This document shows, piece by piece, positions 1 through 5,493 of a stretch of 6,267 nucleotides of DNA. This DNA comes from Dehalococcoidia bacterium (GTDB lineage: Bacteria > Chloroflexota > Dehalococcoidia > GIF9 > AB-539-J10): positions 1 through 6,267 of the forward strand of contig JAUUZT010000050.1 of the NCBI GenBank assembly GCA_030589825.1, in the 5' to 3' direction. Every line of letters begins with the position of its first letter. Positions within the stretch are counted from its first letter, which is position 1. The notes beneath the pieces were generated by a model. That model was given only the letters and a program-made list of their open reading frames with translations. It was not told where the DNA came from and made no database searches. The position numbers and the translations under genes were made by a program.

Positions 1-171
1 AAGGGTTTCGATATTGGATAGAATATCCGCCTCAGCTCCTCTGCCGATGGACATCAGCGCAATGACCGCCCCTACACCGATAATAATACCCAGCATGGTC
101 AAAAAACTGCGTAACTTGTGGGTTACCACTCCAACCCAGGCACTACTTACTGGTTCCAACCATTTATTCAC
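1..171 (-). CDS. MacB-family ABC transporter permease, N-terminal fragment
   Basis: This is the start of the membrane subunit of a MacB/YknZ-type ABC exporter; the frame is open to the left edge, so only 57 residues are visible. After a short cytoplasmic segment (NKWLEPVSSAW), residues 20-43 read KLRSFLTMLGIIIGVGAVIA, the typical first transmembrane helix of the MacB_PCD family, including the conserved K-L-R-S-x-L-T-M-L-G-I motif. It is followed by the usual GRGAEADI stretch leading into the extracytoplasmic domain. The start is GTG at 171-169, chosen because GAGGAG lies 5 bases upstream and the codon overlaps the ATPase stop as GTGA. The next Met (M26) falls inside the helix and is not a credible start. 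The rest of the protein (large extracellular loop, three further helices, FtsX domain) should lie outside the window. Family call is strong; substrate is unknown. Confidence 0.9.
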   Translation of the reverse strand, partial: MNKWLEPVSSAWVGVVTHKLRSFLTMLGIIIGVGAVIALMSIGRGAEADILSNIETL

Positions 172-836
172 GGTATCTCCTCAGAAACAACCATGCCATC
201 CATAAGGTGTATTATTCGCTGGCAGTGATGCGCAATGTCAGCATCGTGGGTAATTATCACCATGGTAACACCCTGCTCATCATGCAGGGTGCTGAGAATA
301 GAAACAATCTCTTTACCGGAATGGCTATCCAGATTGCCGGTAGGCTCATCTGCCAGAATCAGTGGCGGGTTTTTCACCAGGGCACGGGCGATGGCCACAC
401 GTTGCTGTTCACCTCCCGACAGCTCAGTAGGTCTGTGCTTCGCACGGTCAGCTAGCCCAACCCTGTCCAACGCCTCCATGGCCTGATCACGATCGCTGCC
501 ACCGGCATATCTCATGCCAAGCTCAACATTAGCCAGTGCAGATAGCCTGGGCAGCAGGTTAAACTGCTGAAATACAAAACCAATTTTCATTGCACGAACC
601 TGCGCCAGTTCACGACTATTAAGCTGGCTGACCTCTTTATCTTCTATGTAATAACTGCCCGAACTGGGTGTATCCAGGCAGCCTATCAGGTTAAGAATGG
701 TTGACTTGCCCGAGCCGGATGGCCCCATAATAGCTGCCATTTCACCCTTTTTAATATGTATATTTATTCCTCTAAGCACCACCAGTTCTCTTGAACCCAT
801 AGGATAGCTCTTGGTTATATCCTGCAGGCGAATCAC
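168..836 (-). CDS. MacB/LolD-type ABC transporter ATP-binding protein
   Basis: This is a cytoplasmic ATPase (222 residues, the normal length for this family) that would power the adjoining permease. All nucleotide-binding motifs are intact: Walker A GPSGSGKST at 38-46, Q-loop glutamine at 90 in FVFQQFNLLP, signature LSGGEQQRVAIARAL at 139-153, Walker B LILADEPTGNLD at 159-170 with catalytic Glu164, and H-loop His197 in IITHD. The NLLPRLSALANVELGMRYAG segment and the TGNLDSHSG D-loop are characteristic of the MacB/LolD/FtsE-like group of mechanotransmission transporters rather than importers. The start codon is GTG (836-834), preceded by GGGGAGGA and overlapping the adaptor stop by one base (TAGTG). 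The gene ends in the GTGA overlap with the permease. LolD-like lipoprotein sorting is less likely than MacB/YknY-like export because an adaptor gene precedes it. The transported substrate cannot be read from the sequence. Confidence 0.95.
   Translation of the reverse strand: MIRLQDITKSYPMGSRELVVLRGINIHIKKGEMAAIMGPSGSGKSTILNLIGCLDTPSSGSYYIEDKEVSQLNSRELAQVRAMKIGFVFQQFNLLPRLSALANVELGMRYAGGSDRDQAMEALDRVGLADRAKHRPTELSGGEQQRVAIARALVKNPPLILADEPTGNLDSHSGKEIVSILSTLHDEQGVTMVIITHDADIAHHCQRIIHLMDGMVVSEEIP
177..182 (-). promoter_or_regulatory. Ribosome binding site of the permease
   Basis: On the minus strand this reads GAGGAG, followed by ATACC and then GTG. It lies inside the last codons of the ATPase gene and decides the GTG start of the permease. 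Together with the 4-base GTGA overlap it implies translational coupling. Confidence 0.75.
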
Positions 837-2191
837 TATTTCCTCCCCATTCCTACAAACCCCGGTGGCCTCATCTCTGCTGCTGATGATGATGCCGGTA
901 ACGTTGAAATTAGCACCTCTTCGCCTTCACCGATTCCGCTGATTATCTCGGTATACTGTCCGTTGCTGATACCGGTTGTTATTGGCTGTTCCTCGATAGT
1001 ACCCTCGGTTGTCATCACCCGTATGTAGGACTGCCCTCCATGACTGGTGATTGCTACATTCGGCACCAGCAGTATGTCCTCTTTCCCTTCAGCTATAATA
1101 CTCACTCTAACAGTCAGACCCTCTTTGAGCTGAAATCCCTCAGGAATAGCCGACATCATCGACATTTGACCCTGTCCCTGCTGCTGCCTCTGTTCCATCA
1201 TCTCCTCAGCCTGCTCCTGGCTAAGCTTACCTTCATTTATAGCCTGTTGAACATGTTCAGGAATTTCTCCTGTTGGACCATCTAGTGGCATCTTTTCTTC
1301 TTTAGTTGTCTGTAAACTCTCTATATATTGTTCAAGCGACTCCACCTCTATTGTTACAACGTAATTAACGATACTTTGCGAAATAATAGCCGTTGGCGAT
1401 ATGCTGGTAATTGTAGCCGGCAGAGTCAATCCTGACACCGCATCTACCTCCACCCAGGCTTCCCCGCCAATCTCTATCTGAAAGATGTCCATTTCACTGA
1501 CCTGCAGCGTAACTTCAAACATGGCAGGGTCGGCAAGCACCACCGCCACCGTACCTTTCATCACCTCATCTCCCCCCTCAACATTTACCCTGGTAATAAA
1601 ACCATCAAAAGGGGCTTTAATAATCGGGCTCTCACTTTTTGCTTCATCAAGTTCTTCCTGTGCATCTGCAACCGCTTTCAGGGAGTCACCCAGGCGTAAT
1701 CCGGCAAGCTCTACCTGCATTTCTTTTATATCAATCTCCCAGGAATCTACTTCCCGCTGTATAATATCCCCTGTCACAGTAGTGGAGGTCTCCTCTTCGG
1801 CCTTGTCCAACGCATACTCGGCATTTTCCAGGTTTATCTCCGCCTGTTGTAGATTACGCTCACTGGCTGTCAACATGTCTTCCAGGTTGCTTATTTTGTC
1901 TTCCCAGTCCGCGGTGTCAAGTGCCGCCATTTGCTCATTGGCTTCAACGTAATCACCTTCTTCCACCATAACCTCCTCCACCGTTCCCGAGATATCAAAA
2001 TCCAAGTCTTCCTTTCGGGATAGCTCCAGGTTACCGACGGCGGTGATTTCTATAACCAGGTCTCCACGCTCTATGACTACTACCTGATCCTCTACGTCTC
2101 CTTCCGATTCGGAACTGCAGCCCGTCGGTATAATTCCGACACCGCACAGCAACAGAATTATTATCATCACCTTTAATGCCTTCATTATCAT
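836..2191 (-). CDS. MacA/HlyD-type membrane-fusion adaptor lipoprotein
   Basis: This 451-residue protein is the extracytoplasmic adaptor of the exporter. Residues 1-25 form a lipoprotein signal: basic KALK, hydrophobic core VMIIILLLCGVGII, then PTGC with the predicted lipidated Cys25. Pro at -3 of the lipobox is unusual. Residues ~42-93 hold the first half of a barrel-sandwich (lipoyl-like) domain (ISGTVEEVMVEEGDYVEANEQMAALD). Residues ~95-187 are a charged heptad-rich coiled-coil hairpin. Residues ~189-222 are the second lipoyl half (IIKAPFDGFITRVNVEGGDEVMKG). Residues ~225-365 form the beta-barrel domain and ~366-430 the membrane-proximal domain (ILLVPNVAIT...ITTGISNGQYTEIISGIGEGEEV). Inside the barrel is an unusual Gln/Glu/Met-rich insertion at ~296-354. 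The protein leads the operon adaptor-ATPase-permease, like B. subtilis yknXYZ or E. coli macAB. A lipid anchor fits a monoderm or a TolC-independent pump. Start ATG 2191 is preferred; ATG 2185 is an equally spaced alternative. Confidence 0.92.
   Translation of the reverse strand: MIMKALKVMIIILLLCGVGIIPTGCSSESEGDVEDQVVVIERGDLVIEITAVGNLELSRKEDLDFDISGTVEEVMVEEGDYVEANEQMAALDTADWEDKISNLEDMLTASERNLQQAEINLENAEYALDKAEEETSTTVTGDIIQREVDSWEIDIKEMQVELAGLRLGDSLKAVADAQEELDEAKSESPIIKAPFDGFITRVNVEGGDEVMKGTVAVVLADPAMFEVTLQVSEMDIFQIEIGGEAWVEVDAVSGLTLPATITSISPTAIISQSIVNYVVTIEVESLEQYIESLQTTKEEKMPLDGPTGEIPEHVQQAINEGKLSQEQAEEMMEQRQQQGQGQMSMMSAIPEGFQLKEGLTVRVSIIAEGKEDILLVPNVAITSHGGQSYIRVMTTEGTIEEQPITTGISNGQYTEIISGIGEGEEVLISTLPASSSAAEMRPPGFVGMGRK
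841..848 (-). promoter_or_regulatory. Ribosome binding site of the ATPase
   Basis: On the minus strand this reads GGGGAGGA, with the GGAGG core 5 bases before the GTG start at 836. It lies within the last codons of the adaptor gene (the GRK end) and supports the GTG start and coupled translation across the TAGTG junction. Confidence 0.75.
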
Positions 2192-2202
2192 TTCCTGTCC
2201 TT
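2192..2202 (-). promoter_or_regulatory. Double ribosome binding site of the adaptor gene
   Basis: On the minus strand this reads AAGGACAGGAA. AAGGA (2202-2198) lies 6 bases before ATG 2191, and AGGAA (2196-2192) lies 6 bases before a second in-frame ATG at 2185 (codon 3). Either start gives a good lipoprotein signal peptide. Confidence 0.6.
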
Positions 2203-2233
2203 CATATATATTAGTCCAATAATTTATTTCGGA

Positions 2234-2262
2234 ATAACAGTTTCTTGTCGTTTCTTAATCAA
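2234..2262 (-). promoter_or_regulatory. Candidate promoter of the exporter operon
   Basis: On the minus strand TTGATT (2262-2257, four of six matches to TTGACA) is followed by exactly 17 bases and then TGTTAT (2239-2234, four of six matches to TATAAT). Transcription would begin near 2227, giving a leader of about 35 bases with the double ribosome binding site. The 17-base spacer is filled by a direct repeat. The region is AT-rich and other weak boxes exist, so this remains a candidate. Confidence 0.4.
2240..2256. repeat. Direct repeat AAGAAAC-GAC-AAGAAAC
   Basis: Two exact 7-base copies (GTTTCTT on the plus strand at 2240-2246 and 2250-2256) are spaced with a 10-bp period. They occupy the whole spacer of the candidate exporter promoter. 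One-turn spacing suggests a same-face protein site; the binder is unknown. Confidence 0.45.
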
Positions 2263-2278
2263 GCAGTATGGCAGACAA

Positions 2279-2297
2279 TTATTAAGAAGTTATTAAG
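2279..2297. repeat. Direct repeat TTATTAAG with 11-bp period
   Basis: Two exact 8-base copies, TTATTAAG at 2279-2286 and 2290-2297, are separated by AAG. An 11-bp period is typical of tandem half-sites for OmpR/PhoB-family regulators. The first copy also contributes ATTAAGAA, an inverted match to TTCTTAAT at 2252-2259. Confidence 0.45.
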
Positions 2298-2305
2298 TCT
2301 CACAC

Positions 2306-2318
2306 ATTATAGTATAAT
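2306..2318. promoter_or_regulatory. Palindromic double -10 box
   Basis: ATTATA-G-TATAAT is a perfect 6+1+6 inverted repeat, so a consensus TATAAT is present on both strands (plus 2313-2318, minus 2311-2306). It may be a shared or bidirectional -10 element for the divergent genes. On the plus strand a weak TTATTA -35 (2290-2295) is 17 bases away; on the minus strand CTGTTA (2334-2329) is 17 bases away. Both -35 matches are poor. Confidence 0.35.
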
Positions 2319-2327
2319 AAAATAAAC

Positions 2328-2344
2328 TTAACAGGAAATTAACA
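2328..2344 (+). promoter_or_regulatory. Pho-box-like direct repeat TTAACA-N5-TTAACA
   Basis: Two exact TTAACA copies (2328-2333 and 2339-2344) have an 11-bp period. The second copy ends 9 bases before TATAAT at 2354. This is the spacing of PhoB/PhoP-type activator sites, in which tandem half-sites cover the -35 region of an activated promoter. The half-site also matches the B. subtilis PhoP-type TTAACA element. The actual regulator is not known. Confidence 0.45.
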
Positions 2345-2353
2345 TTTCGCCTT

Positions 2354-2359
2354 TATAAT
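2354..2359 (+). promoter_or_regulatory. Consensus -10 box of the surface-protein gene
   Basis: This is a perfect TATAAT, followed by 9 bases and the ATG at 2369. Transcription starting 7-10 bases after the box would begin at 2366-2369, at or next to the start codon. No good -35 lies at 16-18 bp (TTAACA at 2328-2333 would give a 20-bp spacer), in line with activator dependence. There is no Shine-Dalgarno sequence between this box and the ATG. Confidence 0.5.
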
Positions 2360-2368
2360 TGCTATTCA

Positions 2369-5300
2369 ATGAGATTTAAATATATTTACGTGTTACTGGC
2401 AGCATTGTTACTCTGTGCCGCTTTGTTACCATCCATGGCAGAAGCAAAACAACCTGCGCTGGAATGGAACTCCATAAATGTTCCCGGAAAGGATGATAAC
2501 ACCGTCGTCAGCCCTTCAGAAGTCAGCGATATCGCCGTTGGACGCGGCGGAATAGTCTACGCCATAGACGGTGAATACTCTGGAGTCTACCGCTCGGAAG
2601 ATGCCGGGATAAGCTGGGAAGAAATAGATGATGCCCTGACCGATGCAGGAGCCGTGCTGCCTGCCTCCATTATAGCTATCGCCCCTGATGACACAAACAC
2701 CATTGCGGTGGTTACCGATGCCGGCACAAAGGCCTATATAAGCTTTGACGGCGGCAAGGAATGGGCAGACACCTTTGTTCCCGGCCTTTCAGGCAATATA
2801 CAAACGATAGGCATCTCGCCAGGTTATGCACAGGGTGGGGATTTTTACAGGGATATAGCCATTGGCACATCGAGTTGGGGAGATAACAGCAGCACAGGGC
2901 AGTTATGGATACTGCAACTGGGAAATATGTGGTCCTCGTGGAAAAACCAGGACCTGGCCATTGACCCACTACACGTGGGCGGAGAGGTTTCAGCACTGAA
3001 ATTTTCTCCCGATTATTCAAGAGACAGGACAATTCTGGTAGTAGCTTCAACCGGCAGCGATGTAGCCGCAGCCTACCAGGGCAAAACCTTCGTATGCATC
3101 GGCAAGTGGGACCATGCCCTGAAAATCATGCTATGGGACAGCTTCACCGGCTATCCGGTGGAGATTGGCAACGGTGGTGATGCCTTAGGAGTTTCATATG
3201 TACATTCATCGCTGGCACTGCCCTCAGATTATTCCAGCGATGAGGAAGATTCACGTCAGCTCCTGGTAAGCTGTGACCGTGACCCGGATGCCCATGATGA
3301 TGTTTACTGGCTTGATGACAGCACCGCACACCGTCTGGATGCCGATGGGGGTACTTCTATTAATGTACACAGCATCGCCTACTATGGAACCATAGAAGCG
3401 GGAATGCTGCTGGCCGGTGATACCGACCCTGTCAGTGGTTCATTAACCGTCCAGATAAGACGGACTGAGACTCCTTTTCATATTTCACCACCCTGGGAGC
3501 TGTCCTCAGTTCCGCCCACCGGACCCGGCAATGCCGTGTTAGGCTGGAGTAAAGATGGCAAGATAGCCTACTGTGGCACAGGGCAAAATCCCGGTGCGGG
3601 TACCGCCCTTGATGAAAGCGCCCTCTCGGCAAGTACCGATGATGGAGATAGATGGCGACAGATGGGGCTGATGGATACATTTATAGAGATTGCCGATATC
3701 GCTGTCACTCCCAGCGGCAATAGCCTTTTTGCTACCACCAGCAGCGCCTTCGGCCCCGAGGGAATCTGGTGCAGTGCCGGTGACCCTCTGAACGGCCACT
3801 GGTACCGCCTGCTGACAATGGACACCAGCAGCAACACAATTATCCTCAAGCTAAGCCCCTATTACGAGGACGATGACACTATCTATGTTACAGAGGTCGG
3901 TGGAAACAAAATGGCATTATCACACACTCGTGGCACCACCTGGGAATGGCACTACGCGCCAGGTCCCGTAATCGACCTTGTGGTAGAAGACGAAGAAACA
4001 CTCTACGCCACCCTGCCCAATGGTGAGGTGAGTAAGAGCATCAACTGGGCTCGCACCTGGCTGGAAGAGGCAGTGGAAACAGGATTGCCAGGTATAAACA
4101 TGCTGACGCTCGCCCCGAATGGAACGCTCTTTGCCGGTGGCACTAACGGGCAGATAGCTTATTCTCCAGATGGTGGTGACAGCTTTACCATTATAGATGA
4201 GCAGGTCGGCGGTAATAATGCTGATGTCCAGGTAATCTGCGATGTAAATTACATCGAAAACGGTATTATCTACGCCGCCACCGATATTCCCGATGCAGGA
4301 ATCTGGCGCTGGGTTATCAACCAATCAACCGAATGGGAGCAAATCGATAAAACCATCACCGACCTGTCAGACGGGCAGGAAATCGGTGGATTTGTCATGG
4401 GAACTGAAGGGACCCTGTACGCACTGAGACTGGAACCGTCCTCAACAACCAGTGGAGGGATTACACGGTCATTAAATCCCAGCGCAACAGAATACTGTGA
4501 GGATGTTGTGGAATTTGACATGGCAAACGAGTCACTGCCAGCAGGTACCAGCTTTGAAATAAACGGCGGCCTGATAAGTTCTTCCCATTACCCCAGATTA
4601 TCGGGAAACGAAGAGCAAAACGACCTCTGGGCTCTTGACAGCGGCAACCAGCTTATTTACCGCTTCCAGGATATCTTATGTAAAACAGGACCTGAGCTTG
4701 ATGCGCCTGATGATGAAAGCATGCTGCCGGTTGACATCTGCTCCTGTGAACAGGTCGCCCATCTTTTCATGGGTTGGGAGGAACTGACCGGCGCCGAAAG
4801 CTATGAACTGGTTATCTACCGTGATGCAGAGCATATAGACAATATCTGGACAGGAAGCAGTGACTATGCCTGTGATGATATCCAAGCAGTTGGTGGAGGA
4901 GACTCAGCTCTACTGACGAGCAACAACGACTACTACTGGCGGATGAGGTCCATAGAGCCACTGATAAGCCCTTGGTCTGATACATGGTCATTCACTATCG
5001 CTCTTGCCGATGTACCTGATGGTTTCTTTCCCGCATCCGGTTCAACGGATATGACGATAAGGCCATCATTCACCTGGGATTCCATAGCAAAAGCAGACAG
5101 CTACGAGTTTATACTCGCCAGGGACAGCGATTTTACCGACCCGGTAGTCGAGTTAACCGGAGCTGATGCCCTGACAACGACCGCATGGAAATGCGATATC
5201 GACCTGGACTATTCCAGCAGCTACTTCTGGAAGGTGAGAGGCATCACTGCAATCAGTTATGGAGACTGGGTAGTCAACACCTTCAGCACCGGAGAAGCCC

Positions 5301-5461
5301 CTTCAACACAGTCACCAGTCGTAACAACCCAGCCGGCTGCTCCTGCACCACCACAAGTAGAGACAACAGCATCGGTCCCCTTCTACATAATGGTGGTAAT
5401 CGGTATTGGTATTGCCCTGGTAATTGTGCTGCTTGTCCTGATACGAAGAGCTGGAAGATAA
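2369..5461 (+). CDS. Large Asp-box (BNR/sortilin-like) surface protein with FN3-like domains and C-terminal membrane anchor
   Basis: This 1030-residue exported protein begins with a classical signal peptide (RFKYIYVLLAALLLCAALL, likely cut after AEA at 24-26). Residues ~30-770 look like beta-propeller(s). Asp-box motifs S-x-D-x-G-x-x-W occur at 76-83, 125-132, 422-429 and 599-606 (last aromatic Phe), with degenerate copies at 518-525 and 557-564. 'SPxYxxD' motifs recur at 150, 213 and 496, with weaker forms at 286 and 625. Residues ~773-974 hold two FN3-like domains; then come a Pro/Thr-rich linker (~978-1000), one membrane helix (~1003-1025) and the tail RRAGR. The protein is thus predicted to be displayed outside the cell and anchored by its C-terminus. 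Propellers of this kind bind ligands or act in adhesion; no sialidase or glycosidase catalytic set was recognised. ATG 2369 is the first start after an in-frame stop at 2318 and lacks a Shine-Dalgarno. Twelve cysteines are present. Function is unknown. Confidence 0.9.
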   Translation: MRFKYIYVLLAALLLCAALLPSMAEAKQPALEWNSINVPGKDDNTVVSPSEVSDIAVGRGGIVYAIDGEYSGVYRSEDAGISWEEIDDALTDAGAVLPASIIAIAPDDTNTIAVVTDAGTKAYISFDGGKEWADTFVPGLSGNIQTIGISPGYAQGGDFYRDIAIGTSSWGDNSSTGQLWILQLGNMWSSWKNQDLAIDPLHVGGEVSALKFSPDYSRDRTILVVASTGSDVAAAYQGKTFVCIGKWDHALKIMLWDSFTGYPVEIGNGGDALGVSYVHSSLALPSDYSSDEEDSRQLLVSCDRDPDAHDDVYWLDDSTAHRLDADGGTSINVHSIAYYGTIEAGMLLAGDTDPVSGSLTVQIRRTETPFHISPPWELSSVPPTGPGNAVLGWSKDGKIAYCGTGQNPGAGTALDESALSASTDDGDRWRQMGLMDTFIEIADIAVTPSGNSLFATTSSAFGPEGIWCSAGDPLNGHWYRLLTMDTSSNTIILKLSPYYEDDDTIYVTEVGGNKMALSHTRGTTWEWHYAPGPVIDLVVEDEETLYATLPNGEVSKSINWARTWLEEAVETGLPGINMLTLAPNGTLFAGGTNGQIAYSPDGGDSFTIIDEQVGGNNADVQVICDVNYIENGIIYAATDIPDAGIWRWVINQSTEWEQIDKTITDLSDGQEIGGFVMGTEGTLYALRLEPSSTTSGGITRSLNPSATEYCEDVVEFDMANESLPAGTSFEINGGLISSSHYPRLSGNEEQNDLWALDSGNQLIYRFQDILCKTGPELDAPDDESMLPVDICSCEQVAHLFMGWEELTGAESYELVIYRDAEHIDNIWTGSSDYACDDIQAVGGGDSALLTSNNDYYWRMRSIEPLISPWSDTWSFTIALADVPDGFFPASGSTDMTIRPSFTWDSIAKADSYEFILARDSDFTDPVVELTGADALTTTAWKCDIDLDYSSSYFWKVRGITAISYGDWVVNTFSTGEAPSTQSPVVTTQPAAPAPPQVETTASVPFYIMVVIGIGIALVIVLLVLIRRAGR
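4685..5290 (+). repeat. Tandem FN3-like domain repeat within the surface protein
   Basis: Residues ~773-877 and ~879-974 of the encoded protein are diverged copies of one module. Shared landmarks are the first-strand Trp (GWEELTGAESYELVIYRD versus TWDSIAKADSYEFILARD), a Tyr-x-Trp-x-x-Arg strand (DYYWRMRSI versus SYFWKVRGI) and a closing W-x-x-x-x-F-(ST) strand (DTWSFTI versus VNTFST). The first copy carries an extra CxC-containing loop (Cys791, Cys793). Such domains usually act as stalk or ligand-binding modules next to the membrane anchor. Confidence 0.7.
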
Positions 5462-5468
5462 AATCATC

Positions 5469-5490
5469 AGCCCTTTAATCCGTCGGGGCT
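5469..5490. terminator. Weak stem-loop between convergent genes
   Basis: AGCCC (5469-5473) and GGGCT (5486-5490) can pair as a 5-bp stem with a 12-base loop in the 32-bp gap between the surface-protein gene and the convergent kinase gene. No T-tract follows on either strand, so it is at best a poor intrinsic terminator. Confidence 0.2.
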
Positions 5491-5493
5491 ATA

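Noticed and set aside
1485..1952. 155-codon open frame on the plus strand opposite the adaptor gene
   Set aside because: It is antisense to the coiled-coil and lipoyl region of a well-supported gene. Its Ser/Ala-rich product has no recognisable domain and is typical of a mirror frame of a charged helical protein.
2252..2288. Inverted repeat TTCTTAAT ... ATTAAGAA with a 21-base spacer
   Set aside because: The match is perfect over 8 bases but AT-rich. The half-sites are better explained as parts of the two direct-repeat elements, and the spacing is awkward for a dimer operator or a hairpin.
2333..2337. AGGAA as a ribosome binding site for the surface-protein gene
   Set aside because: It lies 31 bases before the ATG, far outside the functional range.
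2192..2368. Riboswitch, small RNA or tRNA in the divergent region
   Set aside because: There is no GC-rich stem set, no T-box or other known riboswitch core, and no cloverleaf. The stretch is AT-rich and fits promoter DNA.
3920..4324. 134-codon open frame on the minus strand inside the surface-protein gene
   Set aside because: It is fully contained in the 1030-residue gene, shows no recognisable motif and has no ribosome binding site of note. It is a shadow frame, as are the other short minus-strand frames in 2712-4885.
5185..5478. 97-codon plus-strand frame overlapping the end of the surface-protein gene
   Set aside because: It is in a different frame from the FN3-like domain and anchor. 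It has low-complexity content and no start signals.
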